Positions 23,768-32,335 of a DNA stretch of 36,937 nt are shown here, piece after piece. The DNA is from Saprospiraceae bacterium (GTDB lineage Bacteria; Bacteroidota; Bacteroidia; Chitinophagales; Saprospiraceae). The position numbers were made by a program, and so were the translations under genes. The DNA lies in contig JAHQWA010000200.1 of the NCBI GenBank assembly GCA_019634045.1, positions 1-36,937 of the forward strand, written 5' to 3'. A model generated the notes under the pieces. That model saw only the letters and a list, made by a program, of their open reading frames with translations, ran no database searches and had not been told where the DNA came from. Numbering within the stretch: position 1 is the stretch's first letter; the number at the start of each line of letters is the position of its first letter.

Positions 23768-25996
23768 ATGCCCCTATTTCAAGGCCTTCAGCAAAAAGTA
23801 ATTGGTGTACTGCTTTGTTTATTCTTTTTCACGCTCCACGTTTCGGCCCAAGATGATGTAAAACTAGGGCTAGTGTTGAGTGGCGGGGGAGCTAAAGGGA
23901 TAGCCCAAATTGGTGCATTAAAAGTTTTAGAAGAGGCAGGTATCCAACCTGATATCATCACGGGAACTAGTATTGGTAGTATTGTCGGAAGCCTGTATGC
24001 ACTGGGATATAGTGCTGATAGTCTAGTGTCCTTAGCCAAAAGTGCAGATTGGTTTGACTATTTCAACGACAATCTATTACGGTCCTATATTCCTGCTGAA
24101 GAACTTATACATACCGATCGGACTTTATTAAGTTTCCCTATCGTAAAAGGACAAATCGAACTCCCGAAAGGAGTCGTTCAAGGTAAAAAGCTAGATATCT
24201 TCTTATCTGAGATCACTCTACCCGCCAATCAGTATAATAGTTTTGATGAATTCCCAATTCCTTTTCGTGCCATAGCTACTGATTTTGAAACAGGAAAAGC
24301 AGTTGTCCTGAAGGATGGTTCTCTTAAAGATGCGATTCGAGCCAGCATGTCGATCCCCTCTATCTTCGAACCCGTATTGCTTGATTCTACCTTGTTAATT
24401 GATGGAGGTTGGGTAAGAAACCTCCCGGTACAGGATGCCATCCAGATGGGAGCAGATTTCACGATTGCGGTAGATGTGGGAGGGCTTTTGTATAAAAAAG
24501 AGGAAGTGAACTCACTATTGGATATTCTCAATCAGTCTGGTTCATATGGCATAGCCGAAAACAATAATTATCAAGTTGATCTTGCTGACGTAGTGATTCG
24601 ACCTGCCATCGATGATTACAGTACTTTGGGCTTCGATAAAATCGACTCCTTACTTTTGCTTGGAGAAAGAGCGGCTAAAAGAATGCTCCCCTTCCTTAAG
24701 AAAAGACTGGAGCAGATCGGATGGAAGCCAGAACTTAGACAAATCCCTGCTCCACGCTTAATCGATTATAAAATCCTAATTAAACAAGTTAGCATTTCGG
24801 GAACCAGTGAGGAACAGAGCGCAGCACTCTTACGTTTGCTTTCCTTTAATCCTCAAAGAGCATACGCTCTAGCTGATATTGACCAATCACTTAAGCAATT
24901 GTTAGGTACACGTTTTGTCCGCAAAACGGACTATCAATTGGAAGAAATAGAAGGAGGGTATCACCTGAAATTACGTGTTACCCCACAAGATGGAGATTTT
25001 GTAAATCTAGGTGCTAACTACGATATCGATCAGAAAGCTGGATTACTACTCAACCTAGCCCTACGTAACCAACTTATACCAGGTGATAAGTTGCATTTGG
25101 ATCTCCGCCTATCCGAATTTCCATCACTTTGGACCGACTACCTACTTCGATTCTCCTCCAAATCACGTCTTGGAATGCGACTGAGTGGCTTAATCCATTT
25201 ATACCCCGGCTTCACCTATGAAGACAACAAGAGGATTGAAGAATTTCAAATTCATAGGTATAGCTGGCGACTCGATGCATTCGCCTCTTCTGACAGGGCG
25301 ATGTCTGCTTCTATAGGCATCGGCATGGAACGTTTTTCCAAAAATGAAAACTTCTTTAATCCTGATACAGAGGAAATTAAGCTCTTTCAGTTCAACAACT
25401 ACCTAAATTTCTTCTGGGATACCTATAATAGAAAACACTTTCCAACTAAGGGTAGCATTTTCAAGCTGGAAGCTAAACTAGCTGTTACCGGGCAGCTCAC
25501 TAGGCCCTTCGAAAATATTATCAGAAATGAGCCGGTCCAAGGCGTCGCCAAGTTTGCTTTCAGCAAAGTATTCCCGCTGCACTCCAACCTACATCTTCAG
25601 TGGTACAATGAAGCAGGCACTTTATCCCTTGATGAAGGAAACATTCTCCAATCCTTCTTCTTGGGACGTGATCTCGAGCAGGCCCAGACTCACACCTATT
25701 TTGCTGGTTTAAGATATATGGAACAGCCCGCCACTTCTTTTTATCTATCAGGTCTGAAGTTTCAATATGAACCCTTGTCCAATATATTTGCCTCTCTTTA
25801 TTTCAACGTAGGGGAATTCCAGGTAGAAGAGATAAAACTAGGAGAACAAATTTTGCCAGCCGATCGGGGGCTGTTGTGGGGAACCAGTTTTGAATTAGGC
25901 TGGTTAACCTTGGTGGGTCCCGTGAAGTTTGCTACTGAGTATAATTTAGGAAATGGAATCGTGAGTTTCTATCTACATCTCGGGCACTATTTTTAG
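23768..25996 (+). CDS. Patatin-like phospholipase fused to POTRA and outer-membrane barrel (PlpD-like, type Vd)
   Basis: A 742-aa protein with a signal peptide (MPLFQGLQQKVIGVLLCLFF..SAQ, cut near residue 28). The patatin domain spans about residues 32-330: oxyanion loop GGGAKG at 39-44, nucleophile Ser68 in GTSIG, and catalytic Asp212 in IDGGW. A POTRA-like unit follows (IKQVSISGTSEEQSAALLRLL, about 335-420). A surface-antigen barrel then runs to a C-terminal Phe (YLHLGHYF). This order is the type Vd autotransporter PlpD arrangement, in which a lipase is exported through its own barrel. Several Bacteroidota have such fusions. Phospholipase A activity at the outer surface is likely but unproved. 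Confidence 0.91.
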   Translation: MPLFQGLQQKVIGVLLCLFFFTLHVSAQDDVKLGLVLSGGGAKGIAQIGALKVLEEAGIQPDIITGTSIGSIVGSLYALGYSADSLVSLAKSADWFDYFNDNLLRSYIPAEELIHTDRTLLSFPIVKGQIELPKGVVQGKKLDIFLSEITLPANQYNSFDEFPIPFRAIATDFETGKAVVLKDGSLKDAIRASMSIPSIFEPVLLDSTLLIDGGWVRNLPVQDAIQMGADFTIAVDVGGLLYKKEEVNSLLDILNQSGSYGIAENNNYQVDLADVVIRPAIDDYSTLGFDKIDSLLLLGERAAKRMLPFLKKRLEQIGWKPELRQIPAPRLIDYKILIKQVSISGTSEEQSAALLRLLSFNPQRAYALADIDQSLKQLLGTRFVRKTDYQLEEIEGGYHLKLRVTPQDGDFVNLGANYDIDQKAGLLLNLALRNQLIPGDKLHLDLRLSEFPSLWTDYLLRFSSKSRLGMRLSGLIHLYPGFTYEDNKRIEEFQIHRYSWRLDAFASSDRAMSASIGIGMERFSKNENFFNPDTEEIKLFQFNNYLNFFWDTYNRKHFPTKGSIFKLEAKLAVTGQLTRPFENIIRNEPVQGVAKFAFSKVFPLHSNLHLQWYNEAGTLSLDEGNILQSFFLGRDLEQAQTHTYFAGLRYMEQPATSFYLSGLKFQYEPLSNIFASLYFNVGEFQVEEIKLGEQILPADRGLLWGTSFELGWLTLVGPVKFATEYNLGNGIVSFYLHLGHYF

Positions 25997-26124
25997 ACAG
26001 TTGGCCGGGACAATTAGATTACTCATAGAATGTGTGTAACTGACTCTTTATATCTTACGTCTTATCACAAGTTCTTAGATTCTGTCTTTCGAGAGCCTTC
26101 ATTGGGTGACATAAATTAAATGCT

Positions 26125-26943
26125 ATGTTTCTGTCAAAGTTCTTAACAAGATTAACAAATGCGCTTGGCATTAAATGGCAGTTAGTTCTGGTAGAATTGA
26201 TCATTGTCTTTGTTGGTGTATACCTCGCCTTTTTCTTGAATAGCTTACAAGAAGAAAAATACATACAACAAGAAAGTGATAAGATATGGTCAAGTCTCAA
26301 AATTGAACTGGAAGGCATACGTCTATCTTTTCCTGTATGGGCAGACAATCAAACCGAACAAAATGTAGAATGGGACTCTCTTTTTGCTATCGAAGAGATC
26401 GGTAATTTCTACACTTGGAGGTATATTCAGCCACAATATGACTTTACGACCATTCAATACGCCATAGATTCTCGAGAAGGCAATATTGTGGACTTTGATA
26501 TGTACAAAAGATTAACGGATTTCTATCAAAATGTTCAACAACTCGAACACTCAGAAAATCTGATGACAGAATTGGGCTTGCGCTATAGGAATATTCCCCG
26601 TGGTATAGATAAATCTAAAGAAGAATATTGGATACTGTTTGGTGAGAATAAGTTTCTTTTCTATAAGTTCCTTGATTTCTCTAAGATGCGCGCAGGCATT
26701 CTTAGGAGGATTGCCAAGCTTTCAGAAGATATATTAGACATCATTAACCAAAAACTTGGAGAGGAAAGACAACAGATTTTAGAAAGAGAATTTATTCATC
26801 AACAGATTGTCTTAATTGGAGATGATGCTCCCAAAGCGTTTTTACAAGCAAGGATCAAAGAAAATTTCCCAAATATTTCGGATTCGGATATTGAAGAAAT
26901 TTATCTGCTTGCGAAAGAGGAATTTGAACACCCCCCTAATTGA
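26125..26943 (+). CDS. DUF6090-like membrane-anchored hypothetical protein
   Basis: A 272-aa protein with an ATG start. One membrane helix lies near the N-terminus (LVLVELIIVFVGVYLAFFLNSL, about residues 20-41) after a basic stretch. The E-x-I-I-V-x-x-G-V-x-L-A-x-x-x-N pattern recalls DUF6090 proteins common in Bacteroidota. A long soluble, charged, largely helical domain follows (residues 45-272) with coiled-coil-like parts such as RRIAKLSEDILDIINQKLGE. It has no catalytic motif. It probably sits in the inner membrane with the large domain on one side. Neighbours give little hint of function. Confidence 0.75.
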   Translation: MFLSKFLTRLTNALGIKWQLVLVELIIVFVGVYLAFFLNSLQEEKYIQQESDKIWSSLKIELEGIRLSFPVWADNQTEQNVEWDSLFAIEEIGNFYTWRYIQPQYDFTTIQYAIDSREGNIVDFDMYKRLTDFYQNVQQLEHSENLMTELGLRYRNIPRGIDKSKEEYWILFGENKFLFYKFLDFSKMRAGILRRIAKLSEDILDIINQKLGEERQQILEREFIHQQIVLIGDDAPKAFLQARIKENFPNISDSDIEEIYLLAKEEFEHPPN

Positions 26944-27023
26944 ATGGGTTCTATTTATACCCTTTTCTTCTACCAATATTATCCTTATCTTGGATGGCTA
27001 AACAATACCAATAAACCATCGTT

Positions 27024-27605
27024 ATGACACCAAAACGTAATTTTACGCGCCTCAAAACTTCTGCTAGAAAGACCCTCGTTGCTATTGGTGCAGCTGGAGC
27101 GCTCTTTTTGACCAGTTGTGACAATGTTCAATATGTCGAAGAAGAAAAAATTGAACTCACTAAGGGTCTAATAACTACCTTGGAAGAGGTAGAACCTGAC
27201 AACTTTAAGATCATCGATGAGCAGGTAGTAGACTCCAAGACTGAAAGCCGAGTCATTACCCATTACATGGACGGCACCATTGACACATTAATGCTAAACG
27301 ATGTCGACCCAAACACCCTTGCCTCCACGGCAGAACCTACAGACTCTACCGGCAGACAACACTACCATCGTCGCAGGAGTATGTCAGGCGTTCTAATGGG
27401 TGGATTAATGGGATATTACATGGGTAGAAGTACCTCCGTACCACCATCTGCCTCCTCGTACCGGGATCAAAACACCTACAACAGAGTAAACTCTTCTGCT
27501 GGCAGGACTCTTTCTAATACAGCTTCTCGTACTACCGTAAGAAAACCATCTAGTGGTTCTTCTGGGTTTGGAGGTAGTCGCTCTACGCGTTCTTCCGGCG
27601 GATAG
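27024..27605 (+). CDS. YgiB/UPF0323-like lipoprotein
   Basis: A 193-aa protein with an ATG start. A basic N-terminus and hydrophobic segment end in FLTSC, a lipobox with Cys near residue 32, so the mature protein is lipid-anchored. The body is acidic (YVEEEKIELTKGLITTLEEVEP). A Gly-rich hydrophobic patch RRRSMSGVLMGGLMGYYMGR follows near 115-135, and then a Ser/Arg/Gly-rich disordered tail ending GFGGSRSTRSSGG. This order, lipobox, short GGLMGYYMGR patch, SGR tail, is that of E. coli YgiB (DUF1190) and Campylobacter UPF0323 lipoproteins. Both precede a glutathionylspermidine-synthase-like gene, as here. A strong terminator separates the two genes. Confidence 0.72.
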   Translation: MTPKRNFTRLKTSARKTLVAIGAAGALFLTSCDNVQYVEEEKIELTKGLITTLEEVEPDNFKIIDEQVVDSKTESRVITHYMDGTIDTLMLNDVDPNTLASTAEPTDSTGRQHYHRRRSMSGVLMGGLMGYYMGRSTSVPPSASSYRDQNTYNRVNSSAGRTLSNTASRTTVRKPSSGSSGFGGSRSTRSSGG

Positions 27606-27982
27606 ATCGAACACGGCATTTAATCAGAGTCAAAAAAGACATAGATAAATTCTAGCAGAAAGAAAAAAGCGGCTGTTGCTACCAACAGTTGCTTTTTTCT
27701 TTTCGGTATAGGCTACCGCACTTCCCAAAAGCAGTGCAGTAGCATAATTTGCAACCGGATATTTTGTACAAAAAATCGCTTCTTGCTATTATGGCCATCA
27801 AGAAACTGCTCACTTGATTGCAAAAGTTCCAGGCAAAGTATAAGTTACCCTAGATGGAAATATTGGTTTCCATTCCAGCTATTTATCTCGATAACTTTAA
27901 TGTTTTCTTTTCCCTATCTTGGTCACTAAATCAGCTATACAAATCAGCGCTTTACTTTAACTGCTCTAACAAACCCTACAAC
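27606..27982. other. Intergenic region before the ATP-grasp gene
   Basis: 377 bp with no convincing gene. It contains the terminator at 27661-27703. It also has an 11-bp inverted repeat, GCTACCGCACT (27712-27722) with AGTGCAGTAGC (27733-27743), one position of which is C-A on plus and G-U on minus. TAACTTTA near 27893 may be a -7-like element. The in-frame extension of the ATP-grasp frame up to 27854 is not credible coding sequence. Confidence 0.5.
27661..27703 (+). terminator. Strong bidirectional-type terminator after the YgiB-like gene
   Basis: AGAAAAAAGC (27661-27670) pairs with GCTTTTTTCT (27691-27700), then GG/TT as two G-U wobbles, then CTGTTG/CAACAG around the loop CTAC. Overall it is an 18-bp stem with a 4-nt loop, continuing into TTT on the plus strand. 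It lies 56 bp after the stop codon. It should end lipoprotein transcription before the ATP-grasp gene, which thus needs its own promoter. Confidence 0.88.
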
Positions 27983-29167
27983 ATGCTCGACTCGCGATTA
28001 TTCGAAACCAAAGCTCTAAGCAATAAGAAACTTCGAAAACTAGGCTTAGAATACTTTGGCGGCGAGGATATGGAATATCTCACAGGTGAATTGCTCCAAG
28101 TTGATAAATCTGAAATCGAAGCCTACAAAAGGGCTTGTAGAGAATTGTATGAGTTGTATGAAAAAGCAGCTCAGTATGTCATTGATACGAAGCGTTGGAA
28201 TGCTGCTGGGATTCCTGACAATGCCGTAGAACTAATACAATACACCTGGGAAAACCGACACCAACATATGCACTTGTATGGTCGTTTCGATCTATCAGGT
28301 GTAATAAATGGTCGACCAGCCAAACTTATTGAATTCAATGCAGACACAGCAACAGTCATCCCTGAAACCGCAATAATTCAGACGGAACTTCTGCGGAATA
28401 GTGGCCTTAGGGATGTTAGTCAATTCAACGGATTGAAAGCAAGCCTGAGCAAACAGTTTGAAAGATTAAGTCTTCAAAACCCCGACCGACCCACGGCTAT
28501 CCTTTTTAGCACCTTGGGGCATGAAGAAGATGCACTTAATGCTGATGTTATTGCTGATACGGCCAAGGATATCGGATATGAGATCTTTTATATGCCCATG
28601 GAGAAAATATTCTTTTCCCCAGAAGAAGGGATCTTTATGCCAGTACAGAAGGATGAATATTTACCGATTGATTTCTGGTTTAAGCTTGTGCCTTGGGAAT
28701 TCATTGCTTGGGAAGAACCCAAACTAATGGATATTTTGACGCAAGTTGTTTTGAAAGATCTTTGCGTGATCCTCAACCCAGCTTACACCATGCTATTCCA
28801 ATCAAAGGCCATGCTAAAGATCTTATGGGAATTGTTTCCAAACCATCCCCTACTACTGGAAGCTACCTTTTCGCCAAGCGCTTTTAATCGCCGAGCCTAT
28901 GTGGAGAAAGTAATCTATGGCAGGGAAGGTGAAAATGTGAAGATATTCAATCCCGCTGGCATCTGCTTGGAATCTTGTGATGGAGAGTACAGCCATTTTC
29001 CAGCTATCTATCAAGCCTATGAGGAACTACCTAAGGACGGTGATGACGAATATTATCAAGCTGGAATTTACTTCACCGATAAACCCTGTGCCCTATCCTA
29101 TCGCCGGAAAGATGGATTGATCATCGATGCCGATTCAGAGTTTATTGGTCATTATGTGAAAGAGTAG
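27983..29167 (+). CDS. Glutathionylspermidine-synthase-like ATP-grasp protein, YgiC/YjfC type
   Basis: I start at ATG 27983 (394 aa, MLDSRLFETKALSNKK), which matches the length of YgiC/YjfC-type proteins. An earlier in-frame ATG at 27854 would add a hydrophobic run unlike the family. Family signatures are LYGRFDLSG, LIEFNADTATVIPE near residues 110-125, LFQSKAMLKILWELFPNHPLLLEA, and at the end YYQAGIYFTDKPCALSYRRKDGLI. It lacks the N-terminal CHAP amidase of E. coli Gss. The ATP-grasp synthetase half ligates a carboxylate to an amine. In Gss that is glutathione plus spermidine, whereas in YgiC-type proteins the substrate is unknown. The lipoprotein upstream and SpeD downstream (-) suggest a polyamine or peptide-amine role. 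Confidence 0.87.
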   Translation: MLDSRLFETKALSNKKLRKLGLEYFGGEDMEYLTGELLQVDKSEIEAYKRACRELYELYEKAAQYVIDTKRWNAAGIPDNAVELIQYTWENRHQHMHLYGRFDLSGVINGRPAKLIEFNADTATVIPETAIIQTELLRNSGLRDVSQFNGLKASLSKQFERLSLQNPDRPTAILFSTLGHEEDALNADVIADTAKDIGYEIFYMPMEKIFFSPEEGIFMPVQKDEYLPIDFWFKLVPWEFIAWEEPKLMDILTQVVLKDLCVILNPAYTMLFQSKAMLKILWELFPNHPLLLEATFSPSAFNRRAYVEKVIYGREGENVKIFNPAGICLESCDGEYSHFPAIYQAYEELPKDGDDEYYQAGIYFTDKPCALSYRRKDGLIIDADSEFIGHYVKE

Positions 29168-29172
29168 AAAGC

Positions 29173-29340
29173 TTAGGTATTGTGATCGTCCTTAAGAATG
29201 ATTAGAACTTGAAAGATAACACCCACTCCAATCGCTAGACTAGTTATTAAGATGGACAATGGAGTAGGAAAAGTGGCTACCCAGAAGAGTAGTAATAACA
29301 GACAGGTAAAGATCCAAACTGATTTTTGCGCCAAATTCAT
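29173..29340 (-). CDS. 55-aa membrane protein
   Basis: ATG 29340-29338 opens a 55-codon frame ending with TAA at 29175-29173. It begins MNLAQKSVWIFTCLLLLLFW and continues through Pro (FPTPLS) into a second hydrophobic stretch (ILITSLAIGVGVIFQVLIIL), ending KDDHNT. Two transmembrane helices with a short loop and a charged C-terminus are clear. It lies 22 bp after the lipoprotein stop and 5 bp from the convergent ATP-grasp gene end. The lipoprotein at 29363-29755 is probably on the same transcript. Function unknown. Confidence 0.68.
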   Translation of the reverse strand: MNLAQKSVWIFTCLLLLLFWVATFPTPLSILITSLAIGVGVIFQVLIILKDDHNT

Positions 29341-29362
29341 AGGCTATCCTTTTGATCATTAA

Positions 29363-29755
29363 TCATTTCATTTTGATCAACACCGTGTCTGTTCTAACTT
29401 CGATTTCAATGCTGTTTTCCAAGGGAATTCCATTAGAGTAATAACCGAAATCTCGAGGCATCTGCTCTTTCATTCTTAGAACGTAGTGTCCATCCGAGGG
29501 AGAAACAGTAGAAAAAGACAATTGTTTGTTTATTTCCGCTCCAGGTTTTACATCAAAGAGCCCTGTAGTAGTCTCGTTCTTATCATTACGGACTTCTACC
29601 TCCAACAGATCCTCTTGAGTAGCATTCACAATGGAAACTTCTACCGTCGAATTCCCACAGCTTGCCAAAATCAAGCCTATTGTTAGACTAGAACCTATAA
29701 ATGGGATCAGCCGCTTTACAGCAACCAACCGTTGGATAAGGAATAGCATCTTCAT
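29363..29755 (-). CDS. Small lipoprotein, unknown function
   Basis: A 130-aa protein with an ATG start; a second Met at residue 3 is possible. The hydrophobic segment ends in ILASC, a lipobox, so the mature protein has about 98 residues. The exported part is a compact beta-rich domain: STVEVSIVNATQEDLLEVEVRNDKNE, then GAEINKQLSF, then HYVLRMKEQM and EIEVRTDTVLIKM. It looks like an immunoglobulin- or carboxypeptidase-regulatory-like fold. No motif gives a function. The gene stands 22 bp before the 55-aa membrane protein and 94 bp after speD, all on the minus strand. Confidence 0.72.
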   Translation of the reverse strand: MKMLFLIQRLVAVKRLIPFIGSSLTIGLILASCGNSTVEVSIVNATQEDLLEVEVRNDKNETTTGLFDVKPGAEINKQLSFSTVSPSDGHYVLRMKEQMPRDFGYYSNGIPLENSIEIEVRTDTVLIKMK

Positions 29756-29849
29756 GATTCAGATTTGATGAAGAAATCGGATTGTCGTATGGTAAGTAGG
29801 TGAAACGCCTCAAGGGTTTGTCAAATAGACTAGAAGCCATTCCAATTCT

Positions 29850-30239
29850 CTATCGAATACCCCGTTCTATTAATTGAGTAGAAACTTGTTTGGAGCCAAA
29901 AGCTTGCTGTAAAAATTCTACGGCCTTTTCCGTATTGATTAAATCTCCACAAGTAAAGATATCCACAGCGGCATAGGCATACTCTGGCCAGGTATGTATG
30001 GTAAAATGGCTTTCCATTATAACGATTACACCGCTGACGCCGTAAGGGTTAAATTGATGAAAACGGGATTCTACCTGAGTGGCTCCGGAAGCAGCTACTG
30101 CCCCTTCCATAATCTTAGCAACTGCATTCACTGCTGTCAAAGTAGTTACTTCACAATCTTGTAGTTCAATGAGCCAATGACGGCCTAAAACCGGTGGGAG
30201 TGGTATTACATCAACAGCTTTGTTTTTCGGTTCTTTCAC
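29850..30239 (-). CDS. speD: S-adenosylmethionine decarboxylase proenzyme (SpeD, prokaryotic class 1B-like)
   Basis: A 129-aa proenzyme. The start appears to be GTG 30239-30237, since no ATG lies in frame nearby and the next Met (residue 44) is too late. Autocleavage occurs between Glu76 and Ser77 (MESHFTIH), Ser77 becoming the pyruvoyl cofactor. His82 and Cys97 sit 5 and 20 residues on, exactly as in the Thermotoga enzyme. HTWPEYAYAAVDIFTCGD is the family hallmark. It makes decarboxylated SAM, the aminopropyl donor for spermidine. No speE spermidine synthase is in the window. The ATP-grasp gene of the glutathionylspermidine type lies 0.7 kb away. Confidence 0.93.
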   Translation of the reverse strand: MKEPKNKAVDVIPLPPVLGRHWLIELQDCEVTTLTAVNAVAKIMEGAVAASGATQVESRFHQFNPYGVSGVIVIMESHFTIHTWPEYAYAAVDIFTCGDLINTEKAVEFLQQAFGSKQVSTQLIERGIR

Positions 30240-30428
30240 TTGGTAAATGTAGGTTTCTTGGGTATAAAGATGTTATTTTTTAGATAAATACTATAGCTAA
30301 GCAGACATAGAAGATGCTCTTATTACAGAAAACAAGAGAATACTAAGTGGAATACATACCCTTGGATCAACATCTGAATTGAAATCCTGAGTAAAACAAA
30401 GCGGCTTTAATGATCAACTATAAGACGA

Positions 30429-32333
30429 CTACGTCTTCTTTTCCACCAGCACCACCTTCATGGCATCCAACTTACTCACCTCCTTAAAAAATTGACGTAT
30501 ACCTTCATATTCATTGGCAGGATATTCCCCAGATTCCAGTTTTATCTCTCTATTCATGACTAGTTGTTTCCCTCTTTGAAAAACCTTGACATCATAATAT
30601 CCTATAGGTGCCTCTACTCGTTTTTCTTCAACAGGAACAGATTCTATCTGATAGCCTTCGGGAATATCAAGGATAATTTCATCCCTGTCCCAAAAAGCAT
30701 TTTCTCTGAATACATGGTGCTTTCTTTCTTTCAGTGCAGGTGGGATATAATCCCAGTTGTTAATCGCATTCAAAGGCACGAACAAACGTTTTCCTGCCTT
30801 GGCGGCGTAGCGAGAAACCATCAAATTATAATGAACTTTTACCTCCGGTTTCATTTTACTAGGTTCAATAGAGAATGCTTGTATGGTAAAGGAAGGTAAA
30901 TCACTAATTTTAGTTAACCACTTCTCTTTTTCCTCGTTTGACAACCCACTTTGAATCCCACGATAAGTTTCATGAGAGGATCCACTCGCGTAAATATCTA
31001 CCGCTACTTCAGCACTGCCATCTGGCTTTAACAAAATTACCGATTTATGATTATCTTGGTTATCCTCTGCTTTTAAGCTGGGGGTTTTCACAAGCTTTCC
31101 TCCATCTGGCGTAACTAGCATTACGTTGCGATCAGAATTTCGACTTCCCAAATAGTTAGGCGGAAAATTGGGAGAAGTACATTCCAACCAATAGTCTTCA
31201 CTTGGTACATGTAAAACCATATGGTTAAAACGAGGCGTGGTGAAGTCCTCAGTAACCTCATAGTCCAAATTACCATTGGCGATCAATACTGGATAGGATT
31301 CGATATCGACAGCCTTTAGGATAGCTTTCATGAAATTACTGAGTGCCTTACAATCTCCATATTTTTTTTCAGATACATAAGTAGCATCAAAGGGTTGCCA
31401 GCCACCGATACCCAATTGAACGCTTACATAGCGCATATTTTCCTGTAAATAGTTATATAGCAAATCTATCTTTTCTTGATCAGTCTTTGCATGAGCTACT
31501 AGTGATTTAACCTCAGTAACGAGAGTAGAAGGCAGTTCATCACGATCAGCTATTAATTTATTCATAAACTGCCCAAATTCATTCCAATTATTCATTGTTC
31601 CTTTATATTGGTCAATTCGGAACTCTCCTGGAGATAACCATAATACAGGAAGAACATCAAATCGTCTCGGACCGTAGGGTTCTCTCTCCATCGCCATCAA
31701 GTCCTTAACCTCCCAAAGATAAATTTGCTTGTTCTTTTCTTCTCTTACCTTTGGGGTGCCATCAAAATTGAGGGCCTCATAATGAAATTCCTGATCTTTG
31801 GGAATCTCCAATTGGTATTTGCCATACTCTACAGACTGAGAGAACCCCTGAATATACCAGTCCTTAAAATTGATGAAGGACATCCCCTTCAAATTCATTT
31901 CGTATTCAAACTCTACCGTATATGGGAAGGAACCATGCTTTACCTCGAGGTATTTGAAGCGATCATCTTGATAAATCGAAAAATCTTGTATCGCGCTATA
32001 ATCCTTGACCTCTGAGGGTTTGATCTTCCGCACCTTTTGTCCAAAGTTATTGTATAAAGTAGCCTTGATCTCCGTTACCTTCGAATCTTTATCGTAGGGA
32101 ATGTACAATACATTATCGCTACTTTTCTTGTTAAGAATCGTAATGATTTGTTTAAAATGATACGTACCCTCGCTGGTAGATTTCACCTTAAAGAAAACCT
32201 CTTCATGTCGAATTACAGAATTGGCATCTTCTTTCAGCTTATCATCTATAGCTGCAGGGTAATATAATTGAGAAAATAGAGGAATGTTGCTGAAACTAGT
32301 CAGCAAGAGGATGACGAAAATTGACTTTTTCAT
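30429..32333 (-). CDS. Secreted DUF3857/transglutaminase-like protein, catalytic triad near-intact
   Basis: A 634-aa protein with an ATG start and a signal peptide (MKKSIFVILLLTSFSNIPLFSQ). The DUF3857 domain spans about residues 40-215 (ITILNKKSSDNVLYIPYDKDS .. VEFEYEMNLKG). A transglutaminase-core domain follows at about 270-390 with Cys328 in YGDCKALS, His371 in FNHMVLH and acidic Glu384 in YWLECT, where the usual triad has Asp. A C-terminal domain follows (PLNAINNWDYIPPALKERKHHVFREN). Such proteins are periplasmic or outer-membrane-associated in Bacteroidota, with amide-bond chemistry assumed but unproved. It starts 2 bp after the stop of the paralogue at 32336, so the pair is one operon. 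Confidence 0.84.
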   Translation of the reverse strand: MKKSIFVILLLTSFSNIPLFSQLYYPAAIDDKLKEDANSVIRHEEVFFKVKSTSEGTYHFKQIITILNKKSSDNVLYIPYDKDSKVTEIKATLYNNFGQKVRKIKPSEVKDYSAIQDFSIYQDDRFKYLEVKHGSFPYTVEFEYEMNLKGMSFINFKDWYIQGFSQSVEYGKYQLEIPKDQEFHYEALNFDGTPKVREEKNKQIYLWEVKDLMAMEREPYGPRRFDVLPVLWLSPGEFRIDQYKGTMNNWNEFGQFMNKLIADRDELPSTLVTEVKSLVAHAKTDQEKIDLLYNYLQENMRYVSVQLGIGGWQPFDATYVSEKKYGDCKALSNFMKAILKAVDIESYPVLIANGNLDYEVTEDFTTPRFNHMVLHVPSEDYWLECTSPNFPPNYLGSRNSDRNVMLVTPDGGKLVKTPSLKAEDNQDNHKSVILLKPDGSAEVAVDIYASGSSHETYRGIQSGLSNEEKEKWLTKISDLPSFTIQAFSIEPSKMKPEVKVHYNLMVSRYAAKAGKRLFVPLNAINNWDYIPPALKERKHHVFRENAFWDRDEIILDIPEGYQIESVPVEEKRVEAPIGYYDVKVFQRGKQLVMNREIKLESGEYPANEYEGIRQFFKEVSKLDAMKVVLVEKKT

Positions 32334-32335
32334 AA

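Noticed and set aside
26944..27027. 27-codon frame ending as ATGA on the YgiB-like lipoprotein start
   Set aside because: It has the form of a coupled leader peptide, but it is short, Tyr-rich and has no supporting start signal. Chance is the simpler explanation.
27854..27982. N-terminal extension of the ATP-grasp gene from ATG 27854
   Set aside because: The 43 added residues are hydrophobic and aromatic, do not fit YgiC-type N-termini, and lie in AT-rich DNA that likely contains the promoter.
30422..30437. AAGACG/CGTCTT hairpin across the stop codon of the DUF3857 gene at 30429
   Set aside because: Only a 6-bp stem containing the stop codon with no T-tract, too weak to call as a terminator.
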